Origin: Marasmius tenuissimus
Lineage: Eukaryota > Basidiomycota > Agaricomycetes > Agaricales > Marasmiaceae
Assembly: GCA_029532415.1 (NCBI GenBank)
Contig: JAQOTA010000029.1
Span: forward strand, 62,001-126,000
Reading direction: 5' to 3'
Length of the DNA stretch: 64,000 nt
The notes below the pieces were generated by a model that was not told the DNA's origin, did no database searches, and saw nothing but the letters and a program-made list of their open reading frames with translations. The position numbers and the translations under genes were made by a program. Of this stretch, positions 46,645 to 56,929 are shown piece by piece (position 1 is the first letter of the stretch; each line of letters begins with the position of its first letter).

Positions 46645-49600
46645 ATGTTCGACGTTGAGAAATTCTTCTCTGGTTGTTTCGATGGCACTGGATTCCACCA
46701 GACCTATCATGGCGAAATGGAAGCTGTTACTAAGGCTCAAGGCCTTTACTGTCATCTCACTGGCGCGGCTAAGAAGCCAACATACCCTTTGGGGGAGGTT
46801 ATTGTTCCGACCATTACAGTCACTTCTTCTCCTGGTGCGGCTGCTCAACCTGCAGCTGGCACTGATAGTGATGATGAGCCTGATCGTCACCCTCCCACTG
46901 ATGCTCAGATCACAGCGTACAACACCACACTGGAAGCATGGGAGGAGAAAGACCTTCAGCTGATGGGTATCATTCAGTTGACCTCTACGAAGAAAGTCTT
47001 TGAACCTCTCAGGGACATGGATGCTGCCAAAGCCTGGTCCACCATAGTAACCACCTACAGCGAACCAACCTTGTCTGCCATTTATGGCAACTTTGTCAAG
47101 TTGGTGTCCTTCTGGCTTACCACTAGCCACCCCCAGGCTGGCATCGCCGAGTTCAAACACTACATTGAATGTCTTGCCGAGGTTGGGGTTGAACTCCCCG
47201 AGTTGATCAAAGCCCTCCTTCTCATCGCAGCCATTCCTCCCGAATGGGACGCCGCTTCCTCAAGGTCTCTTCATGATTTTGATAGGGATCCTGAGAGTAC
47301 CAGCACCCTCACCGTCACCAACGTTCATGAAGCTATCATGATCAAATATGAGCGCCAGAACCCTCAGCTCGCCAACTGCCTCTCTGTGGTCAAGCGTGCT
47401 GGCAACTGCGAGCCATCTTTTGGTCAGTAGCAGCACCCACAGCAGCAACATCAGCAGCGTGGACAGCAGCAGCGTGGCCAATAGCGTCAACCACAGCAGC
47501 AGCAGCAACGTCCTTCTTCGAACCAGAATCACGGTAAGAAGAAGAAGCAGCAGCAGTGTGGTACCCACGGTGGTATCAACCAGCACCAGGGTCCCGGCAA
47601 CGCTGGCAGTAACAATGGTGGTAACAATTGGTCGCATGGTCACTCCCATCTGGCATCTTATGCATCCGTCGTAGCTTCCCCCACTCCTATCCATCCTTAC
47701 TCCTCGATCACCGACTGCAGGGAACGTATCGCATTGAACGCGGTTAACAACTCCTTGCGCGCCGAGATCGCCAGCGCCCCTCCTGTTCGTGCTATGGGAT
47801 CACCGCCCCCAGCTCACTTCACCGGTCACTGGGACAAGTCCTGCGACAGCACTGTCCCTCAGCCAGCTGTCAAGAAGGATCCAGCTGCCATGCAGTCCTT
47901 CACCGGCTTCAAACCGTCTCAGTCAGTATTTGATGATGTCCGTGGAGCACGTTCCCTTGCTGACAGACTTGGTGCCCCTAAGACAGCGCGGTATCTCAAA
48001 CCCTTTGAACAGATCATCACATCCGCTACCAATCATTTGCTCCAGGATCGTATCTCGAAGCCTGGTTCCTTGTCCAAGCGAGTTCTGGAGGACGATTCTG
48101 TTACATCCATGCCGGTTCCGGGGTTTCTGAAGGCTTCTATCCACCTTCCGGAGATTCCAATACTCGGAATCTACTTCATGTTTCTCTTCCTTCACAATCC
48201 TTTCCGGAACATGACTTCGGATTCCGACGTCGTGTCCCCGGTACTTACGGATCGGAGATACATATTCACCGTTCATCTCCGAGTAGTACGTATACTCTAC
48301 ATTCCGACATTCCGCTCTCCATTCTATCATGACTCATTCCGTACATTCCATTCTGACACTTCATTTCCGATTCATCTCCGACTCCGGGACTTCACCCTCC
48401 GTCTCGGATTCCGTACTGTACATACATTCTCTCCCGCTCCTGACTCACCTTCAGTACTACGATCGCCGGAACCCCTTCGGAGGTCTCGGAGATCGATACA
48501 TATATAAGCTAGATACTTCACGACTTGTATTCCTCGGAATTAAAATCAACTTGGTTTCCGTGTTATCTCATTCGTCTCATTCCGTCAGTCGTAGTGATCT
48601 GGCATCACTTGTATCATATTGCAATGCTATTTCCACCCACTTTGTGGGTTGTACTCAGTGCAAGGGAAAGGAAAGTGTGAACAACACACAGGGTTGGCTC
48701 CTTGATTCTGGTGCCTCCTCTCATTTCACGAATGATATGAATGATTTTGCTGAATACGAATCGCTTGATGGTCCTATTGTAAATACTGCGAGTAAGGGCA
48801 ACCCTATACAGATCAAGGGTAAAGGCACTGTCTTCATTAAGCATAATGTTGAAGGACATGACAGGAAACTTACTGAGCACGTTTTGCGTCTCTATCCTGT
48901 CTATTACATACCGCAATTGGATATATGCTTGCTATCCATGGGAGAGTTCCTTCAAGATGGTCTATCAATTCGTGGAAATGCAAAGAAGTTGGCCTTCTAC
49001 TCATCACAGTGGTGACAGTTGCTTGTTTCCTACCCTCATATGCCTGGTCAAACCATTTATTGGGTACACTCGCGGAAAGCATCTGCTGAGGTTTTAATGG
49101 CTAAGTCGGTACTTTACAAGATCAACTACAGTATTGAGCACAGATGCTTTGGGCATCCATTGGATAAAGCCCTGAACAAAGCTCGGAAACATACACAAGG
49201 TTTCCCACTTGACCTTAAGATGCCTACTAAGAAGACACCTCTGTGTCGTGGTTGTGCTGAAAGCAAGATGCATGAGAAATCGTTCCCCAACTCTACTACT
49301 AGACCTTCTAAACAGTTTGAACGCATATATTTGGATCTGAAGTTGGACCCAGTTGAATTGTATCACCGGTACAAGTACTACATCTCTTTTCTCGATGACT
49401 GCACGTCCTACGTTTGGACCTCCAAGCTCAAGACGAAGGACAAAGCAGTACCCGCTTTGAGGGACTTCCTTACTATGGTCAAGACACAGTTCAATGCTGT
49501 TGTCAAGACCTGGATGTCCGATGAAGGGGGAGAGTACAAAGGAGATAAGTTCGATGCAGTACTGAAAGAGTATGGGATCCAAAGGGATCAAAGCATACCG

Positions 49601-50331
49601 TATACACCACAACAAAACGGTCGTGCTGAACGATTCAATAGGACTATTCATGAGAAGGCTGAAGCTCTTTGCTTTGAAGCTTGTATGCCTCAGTCCTGGT
49701 GGGAACTCTGCCATGTATGCCGTCCACCTCTACAATCGCACTCCTGTGCAACGTTTGAGCTGGTGAACTCCATTTGAAATGCTTTACGGCCAAGCACCTA
49801 ATGTTTCACATCTCCGAGTTATGGGTTGTGCAGCCTATGTCTTCATTCCTGAAGATCATAGGAAGAATAAGCTTGCTCCTCGTAGCGAGTGAATGACTTT
49901 CATCAGTTACCAAGATGGGATGAAAGGCTTCTTGTTCATGCGAAGTAATAATTCTGTATTCAAAGGTAGTGCCGATCCTATCAAACGTTGTTCGATTACT
50001 GGCTACTTCTTCAAGTTAGCAGGCAGCATCTTCTCGTGCCAATCACATGCCCAGAAGACTGTAGCTCTTTCTTCCACTGAGGCTGAGTATATGGCACTGT
50101 CGGATTGCAGTTGTCAAGCTTCCTGGATAAGATTGCTACTCTCTGAACTTGGAATCGACTTAGGTCCTACTCCAATCTGCGGTGACAATCAAGGCTCAAT
50201 CCTCATTGCATCTAATCCAGTTCAAGAACGCTGAACCAAGCACATCGGTATCCGATATCATTATATCTGATCGCAAGAAGTTCTTACGGTTCAGAGATCA
50301 CCTTGGACTTAAATTCTATTCGTCCACTTGA
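46645..50331 (+). pseudogene. copia gag-pol remnant, copy 3
   Basis: Gag begins MFDVEKFFSGCFDG at 46645 and stays open to TAG 47428-47430. A second TAG lies at 47482-47484. The protease part (LLDSGASSHFTND) is at about 48700. Integrase carries several stops, for example TGA at about 49014 where copy 2 has CGA. Reverse transcriptase is deleted, and the RNase H fragment (SSTEAEYMAL) survives at about 50075. Many changes are CG to TG or CA. Gag is of the same subtype as copy 1, not copy 2. Confidence 0.9.
48099..48587 (+). mobile_element. foreign 489-bp segment, LTR-like, TCCG-rich
   Basis: Begins TGTTACATCC and ends TTCCGTCA within copia copy 3, with no counterpart in copies 1 or 2. It contains a TATATAAGCTAG box at about 48500 and many TCCG words. 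TG...CA ends plus a TATA box suggest a solo LTR of another family. About 300 bp of the host element is missing at the junction and no target duplication is visible, so a later deletion or rearrangement is implied. Confidence 0.55.
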
Positions 50332-50373
50332 TTCGCTCAGATGCACTTTTCAGCTGCACTTAGCAAGGGGGTG

Positions 50374-50694
50374 TGTTGAATCTGAGGACTATTATTAGAT
50401 CCCGGTATATCTGTTGTCCCGGTTCACTCTTCCCGCCATCATATTATGCAGGACAATGCATTTGCTATTGTTTCATTGTCTATTATTCACTATGCTCATA
50501 TGTACAATTTCTATTGTTGTCCTTATATGGTATTACTATTGTATCTACATGCATATAAGCTTGTAGTTCTCTACCTGAATTGATAGTGTGCTTGAGCTTC
50601 TACGTCTTGCCTCTATCTCTCTAAACTCCTCTCTGGTAAGTAGTAGTGTAGCCATGTTGTAGTCCTCTGCACTAGGTGTCATGCTGGCTCATCA
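50374..50694 (+). repeat. 3' LTR of copia copy 3
   Basis: 321 bp, preceded by AGCAAGGGGGTG and followed by target duplication ACATC. Confidence 0.95.
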
Positions 50695-51365
50695 ACATCA
50701 GTTATATCCAGACCTACTTCGAGGCTACTGTGATGGCTTGTGTTACATATCCAATTCGACTGTTAACGGGAACCATCATTAGCAGGCAGTGGCCTCATTG
50801 AGGGCTGAAAGTGACTGAAACTCACAGATAAGAATGCAACAAGAATTTGTACTTGTTTTTGATATCGCCCCAATCAAGCTCCTCAGGGTCATACCTTGTT
50901 GATCCATTATAAGCATTTGCTGGCTCGGATATTACACTTGGCAAGGTGAAGATGACATTCGACATCTTGAAAGCAAGAACAATAAAGTATGTGTTGAGTA
51001 CAACACTTGCAGTGCTCGCCACCAATAGGCCAGTGACCAGAAGGCAGTGAACATGAGATTGTTCTGTTCTCTGCCTCATGAATATAGTAATGCAGACGGC
51101 TGATAGAACCAGGTGGATCCCTAAGAGAAAGTCTGGTGAGTTGTAGAATCAAGGCAAAAAGGACAAAATACCATAAGCAAGGAACACAAACTGTATGTAT
51201 CATCAGCCAGCAGGTTTGGTGAGGCAAGTCTATTGGGGTGGTGACTGATGCAGCATTGAGCCACCATAAGGCTCATTGTCAGATCACAGTAGTTTGGGTC
51301 ATCGAGACAGTCATTAGAGAGTATAAGAGGTCCATCAGATGCCATGCTAGCTGAGTGCTGGAGCT

Positions 51366-51870
51366 TGTCATGAAGACGCCACTTTTCCCTCCACCATCTG
51401 CTCACATGATTATCACATGTTCTTTTCTCACAGTCACTTACTATACATCCTTATTTCTCATGATTCCCTTTCTTAACCCACCATCGCGCAGCTTTAACCC
51501 ACCATCGCACAGCTTTAACCCACATCGTGCAGCCATCCCATTATCTCATACAGACTCATTCCTTATTCATCCTTGACTCATACTTACTCATACACGACTC
51601 ATAGGTAGCCACTCCGACTCCAGCTCTGACTGTAGGATAGGTATATAAGCTAGCTAGTCTTCACCTGGTCCCTCATCTTGACCTCTTGTTGTTGGGACCA
51701 GGTGAGTAGTACAGTTTCCTTTTTTTTCCTTCTCTACAATAGATCTAACTTGTTGTTGGGACCAGTTCTGCCCTATCTCTGTCTGAGTCAAGCCTGCTGC
51801 TCCCCTCCTCACTTGCTACCACCGCTCTCTGCCTCTGCTGTCTCCGATAGACACTCAGCACTTTGTGACA
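51366..51870 (+). mobile_element. solo LTR, second family, plus orientation
   Basis: 505 bp with TGTCA...TGACA ends and perfect 5-bp target duplication GAGCT (51361-51365 and 51871-51875). It matches 25687-26170 inverted, with a TATATAAGCTAGCTAG box near 51645. It lies in the 5' flank of seven-helix copy C. Confidence 0.9.
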
Positions 51871-51944
51871 GAGCTGTTGTTGCACCAATAAAGACTGAGA
51901 GGATCAGAGAATGCCTCGCACCAACAAAACAATGCTAACCTGGT

Positions 51945-52445
51945 CAGCACCTGACAGGTATTTCCAGTTGGGGTAATTCTTACTGTAGATGGCCATGTGC
52001 TGTACATGTAGAATTAGAATGAAATCTAATGGCCATTGGATCATCACATACCTTTAGCCTGAGAGTGGAACGACAGGTGTCGTCAGCATTGAGGAGCCTA
52101 TCACAAATCCACTACTCACCTGTTCAGATGTGGTTTTGATGATAAGGGAATAACTGATGTAAATGCAGAGAGCAGAGGAGATGTTGTCAAAGGACAGAAG
52201 ACGTTCTTTAGTCTGAGGTTTATGCCTCAGACAGTCTAGCTTATATACATGGATTCTACAGGACTGCAGACACTATCTAAGACCTATGATACCTAAGCTG
52301 ACTGATGCACTCATCATAATGAGTCTACTATGAGTCGCGATGGTGCAATCAAGGTGTAAGTATGAGTCGAGTGAGGCGTAAGAGTCAACTGGAGTGTTTG
52401 AGCTGTCCACACAGCACATGACTTGCCGTAGTCATGGTGTGGCAG
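51945..52445 (-). mobile_element. LTR-like sequence, diverged
   Basis: In minus orientation it holds a TATATAAGCTAGACTGTC box (about 52250) and ATGAGTC-rich sequence like that of the solo LTRs at 25687 and 51366. The ends are not certain and I found no target duplication. Confidence 0.3.
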
Positions 52446-53726
52446 TTCTAGACCTATGCATTTCCCCTTCAGTTACAGATCTATCTAGATGAGTCCAGAC
52501 CAAATCTATAGAACAAGAGATCAGATATCTACTGATAAGATGTTGGATTGGATTGAATGATATGATAACCACATGGCACAGATAAGATATAGGGAGATTA
52601 GATGTAGAGAGAGAAAATCTGTGGCAGAGCCTGACCAGACAGTGACCAGCTGCTGGTCAGATTGCAGAAGATTGGGTCAATCTTACTGGCTGCTGGACAG
52701 CAAGCGTAAAAATGGCCACGTCTGATTAGGATGCATCAGAATGATAACATTTGTCCAGGCTCTGCTCAGAAACTTGTCAAATATACACAGACTGGTGGCA
52801 ATCCTATCATGGGCTTACCATAGGCTTACCAAGTGTGGCCAGACTGATCACTGAGCATCATTCACTGGCTAGGCACTGACAATCACAAGATCTCATTAAT
52901 ACAACCATACAAGAGCTAGAAATGAATCATAATAGATATAGATATCAGAACCTTGTACAGTGAATCAAGAATAATAGAAGTTCACCTCAGATTAAGAAAT
53001 TATCCGTGAGGTTGAAGTGTAGATACCGTGTTGCTCAAGTGTTGCCAGGGCAGAGAATTCCACTGGTGGTAGGATTAGGTTTCTTCGGCGCTTGCACTCA
53101 AATTGGTAGCACTGGTGAATTCATTCACACGCAACAGACATGTGTCTGCCGTTCTTAACTATCAGATCTCAACCCCAAAGAGATGTCCGTGGACATATAC
53201 GGACATCCAGGGACATATTCGGACTGATCTGTATGAATACTGACAATTTTGGACATAATGTGGATTGTGTCACTTTCCTTTTGACTTCCACCAGCTTTCA
53301 CCATGTGCTTTCCATTCTCGACACACTGAGCTCATCTTTGAGAACCGCATACCCTTTGTGCCGCTGCCTTCTACCAACACGGCTCAGATAGGTCACTTTC
53401 ATTTTCTAGCAAAGCTTTTTGGCTCAAACAATCTTAGGGTTAGAGTGACATGAAGGGCCTGCATCAGAGCGAATGCAGATGCTCTGTGGCAGGATGTGTC
53501 GGCTTCACTCAACTTCTACTTCTGATTCACTCTCCCAATGTCGTCCTCCGTGTACTCTATGCATAGTCATGCAATAATACACAAATTTTCGAATCTATAC
53601 CCTTGTGCTCTGCTCATGTTGCAATGCTGCCTTGCCCTTCTACCTCAACTAATACCGAGTTCATCAGTTTATGCTGACAGTATTGTCAGGGCCATAAGTC
53701 AGTTAAGCTGCAAACATACCAAGACC
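52446..53726. other. no supported gene; GGACAT-rich stretch at 53180-53260
   Basis: Repeat-like DNA with TGACC/GGTCA words up to about 52870, followed at 53180-53260 by about six GGACAT/TGTCCG words. A similar GGACA/TGTCC stretch lies at 62985-63240, on the other side of the transposase region. Possibly the left subterminal part of the tnp2 element. Confidence 0.4.
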
Positions 53727-56700
53727 ATGCCGTTCAGCGACAAATCGAAGTGGGAATGTCTTCAGATGAGCTGGATGCACTAGAGACTAGGGCTCTGGGA
53801 TTGGGGAAGAGGAAAAGGATGAGAATGGTGCGTCTGTTCAGATTTTTTCAGCTACAGATTGACTTAGAACATGTATTTAGCATAATGACAACCAGGCTGA
53901 CCAGGATGGTGGTCTGCAGCTAGAAGAGCTCTCATCTGCTCTCTTACATGATGATTTCCATGATATCATGGATCCAAGAGAGAATCCAAGTGACAATAGC
54001 AAGAGCAACAAAGATGAGGACAGCAGTGGTAGTGATAGCAGCAGCAATAGCAGTGACAAGGACAACAGTAGCAACAGCAGCAGCAAGGATAGCAGCAGTG
54101 ACAGCAGTAGCGAGGATGAGAGGCACTATGGTGAAGAGAACATGCTTCCCCCAAGAAATGTTTTCGTTGAGGAGAATATGGACCATGTTTGCAACATGAT
54201 GGAGTTCATTAGGACGTATGACTTCAAAGAGGAGAAAAGGCAGCTGCCTGCAGAGGTATGGGATGCTTTCATGAATCCACCTGAAGAACGAGTAGACCTT
54301 TCCCCTCTTGTCCTGCTCTCAATTCAGTACTATCTCATCCTCTCTCATGCTTCAGAGGACACCTACAGCTGGTTTAGAAAGCTCTACAATGGCCATCACC
54401 CCAATGCTGAGCTTCTTTCATATGATCAGGTTTGATGTCAGCTTCAGTCAATTACTGAAATATACGCTCTACGTGTTGACAAGTGCAAGAACAACTGCCT
54501 TGCATTCATTGGACCATGGGGAACACTCGCAACTTGCTCCAGCTGTGGTGAAGAGTGTTACAATGGAAGAGGGAAACCGTGTTCGCAGTTTGTGGTACTA
54601 CCGCTGGCCCCACAGCTGCAAGCACAGTATTGAAATCCAGAGTGGACGCAAAAGCTTTGATATTGATACCAGCAGATGCTGAAAATCCTTCACAAGGAAA
54701 ACCAGGATTGGAGCGACATTCTGCAGGGCTCGGACTATCTATTTCTGGTGGAGGACAGAGTGATTGATGAGAACACAATGGTTTTGATGTTCTTGGAGGA
54801 TAGTGCTCAGCTCTATCGAGACAAGGAGTCCAGCACTTGTTTTGGAATTGCGGTCTCTGGTGACCTTGCACCCGATGTCCGGCACCTTGAGAATTCAGTG
54901 ATTCCACTGTTTGTTGTCAGAGGCCCCAATACTGCACAACATGATTCCTTCTCACTGCTCACCTTAGCTCACATGGCTGCCTGTCAACAACGTGGTCTCA
55001 AGGTTTGGGACTCTCTTCAAGACAGAGTTGTCATCAAACAACTGTTCCTCCTCTTTGCCCTTGCAGATACAGTTGCCATGACTGATATGAGCAAGTTGGT
55101 TGGGCACCATGGCCATAATGGATGTTGGCACCTGTAATGAATGTCGGCTTCTGGGCAATACACCTGGGAGGCACAAACCCGGTGTGGGGATGTACTATCC
55201 AGCCCTCCTATGTCTGCACGAAGAGGCACCCTGTGTCCCTGAAGCGTCAGCTCATCCAGACATCCATCCAGATAGTGTCACTGCTCCAACTGTACAGGAG
55301 TATCAAGAACACCTCCAGTTTGTTCCAGATGCACCTAATGCAACACAGTACATGAAAAGGCAAAAGAAACTGGAATTCATGGACCCACGCTATTCAGTGC
55401 ATTGCCAAGGGCTCTTCCTTACCCAAAACTCTTCCCTGCAGATCTTATGCATCTATACTTGAACATCAATCAGCTTCTGCACCAGCTATAGCAAGGATCC
55501 ATTGAGTACACCAGCAACAAAGACACCACAGACTGGCCCTTTGCCATTCTACATGATCTGGACATATTCACTTCATTTTGTCTGGCAGTAGAACATGCAA
55601 GCCACTACATCCCTACATGTCTTGAAACTCAAATCCTGCATAACCCAGCAAAGAAGATCAACAGCCAATACAAAGCCACAGAATATCATACCCTTGTCTT
55701 TGGGCTCTGTCCTGGGCTATTCTACAGGCAAATGCCAGACTACCTGTACCAGCATTTATGCCAGCTTGTGTCTGCAACTTGTGTAGTCCTTCGTAGACAG
55801 AAGTTGCTGGAGGAGCTCAGAGATGCATGCCAGAATCTCATCGAGTTTGTAGTTCTTTTCGAAGAAGATTACTACCAGTGAAAAATGGACCGCCTTCACT
55901 TTGTTCGGCCATGTATCCACACTCTCCTTCACATTATTGAAGAACTTCTTCGAGTTGGCTCTCTTACCAAAGTCTCCCAGTGGACCACCAAAACCATGAT
56001 TTCTCATTATGAGAGGTGGCTTCATCTCAATTCCAATCCCTATAGAAACCTTGGTGTCAAGGTGGCCGAACAAGCAGTTACAAATGCTATCTACTCCATG
56101 GATTCCACTCTCAAGGTTACCTTGGAACCTTCCAACTCAAGTTTGTACTCTCAAGATGTTGGGTCTGGATTCACCTCATTACACCCTCATGATGATCATC
56201 TAATGGATGCTGAAGTTGCTTGAGCCCTCAGGGCGTTCTGTGAAGCCTGTGAGTGGCCAGAGCATGCAGCACGGATTGTCCCCAAATCTCCGCCCATGGT
56301 CCAACAATTTGCAAGGCTTCAACTGCCCAATGGACAAGCTGCACAGTTCAAGTGGCAGGAGGGAAAGCGAGAGGATGATCAAGTACGTCAAGCCAAAAAT
56401 GTCAAGGTATGTCACTGTTCAAAATCAGTCGGATCACTCAACTGATTAACACAGGTCTCAATTGGAGACAAGAGACATTTTGCTGAAGTTTTGTACTATT
56501 TCAGTGTGGCAAAGTGAGGTATTTGATACACCCTTGTGGCCATCAAGCTATTCTTGCATGCAGATCAGGAGGTTTTTGATTGCTCACTTGATGTCCTACA
56601 TGTGTGTAGAGAAGGGGAGGAAGTAATGGTTGTTGATGCAAAGTGGATCACTGAGGTTATTGCTATGGTACTGTTTAGACATCCAGAAGTTTCTTGGAAC

Positions 56701-56783
56701 AAATGCAAGACAGATGAGTATTTTGCGGTTGAGAAGACCTTTTCAAACGTAGTGGTAGAATCCAAGGTCAAAGGCGAAATGTA
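53727..56783 (+). pseudogene. tnp2-family (CACTA/En-Spm) transposase, disrupted
   Basis: Order and motifs match the tnp2 family of agaricomycete CACTA transposases. There is an acidic Ser-rich N-terminal segment (53968 on). Then comes a cysteine-rich piece reading NNCLAFIGPWGTLATCSSC (about 54490), and ILQGSDYLFLVEDRVIDE followed by SGDLAPDVRH (54700-54900). DMSKLVGHHGHNG then leads to the Cys/His knuckle and GRHKPGVGMYYPALL (55090-55210). After that come ALPYPKLFPADLMHLYLNIN (about 55420), the RLHFVRPCIHTLLHII segment (55890) and the C-terminal VMVVDAKWITEVIAMV (56620). At least four frame changes or stops separate these blocks, so no full protein is made. The target would be the TIRs of its own or related elements, such as the CACTG element at 37157-45701. 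Confidence 0.85.
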
Positions 56784-56929
56784 GGGCAATTGAACTACTT
56801 AATATTGCGAACATAGATGTTAAAAGTGTAGTACTCTGAACGCTAAGTTTTCTCTGAGCAACTGTATCTCTGCTGGAGTTCCTCCACTTTACTGAATTTT
56901 GAGGGTCCCTTAGTGACTCAATCATCATT

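Larger units (their letters stand above)
46025..50694 (+). mobile_element. Ty1/copia LTR retrotransposon, copy 3 (deleted, decayed)
   Basis: 4670 bp. LTRs 46025-46345 and 50374-50694, both 321 bp. Perfect target duplication ACATC at 46020-46024 and 50695-50699. Compared with copies 1 and 2 it lost most of reverse transcriptase (joined near 49970) and about 100 bp near 50270. It also carries a foreign 489-bp segment at 48099-48587 in place of about 300 bp of its own sequence. It lies in an intron of seven-helix copy C. Because its LTRs are intact it could be mobilised in trans. Confidence 0.95.
36338..51345 (-). pseudogene. seven-helix membrane protein, copy C (transposon-shattered)
   Basis: Third paralogue of the gene at 13100-14849, now spread over 15 kb. 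The ATG at 51345 (MASDGPLILSNDCLDDP) and helices 1-2 lie at 51345-50830. Exons 4-6 and part of 7 lie at about 50760-50700 and 46020-45710. The rest of exon 7 to the stop lies at 37155-36338, ending LNERVNLGP. Copia copy 3 sits in an intron (46025-50694). A CACTG-ended DNA element with copia copy 2 inside it (37157-45701) interrupts exon 7. A solo LTR (51366-51870) splits the 5' flank. The first intron donor is GC ATCAG where copy A has GC GTCAG, so splicing there is also suspect. Not functional as a whole. Confidence 0.85.

Noticed and set aside
53877..54186. Leu/Ser-rich minus-strand frames
   Set aside because: Antisense shadows of the Ser/Asp-rich AGC-repeat segment of the tnp2 transposase.
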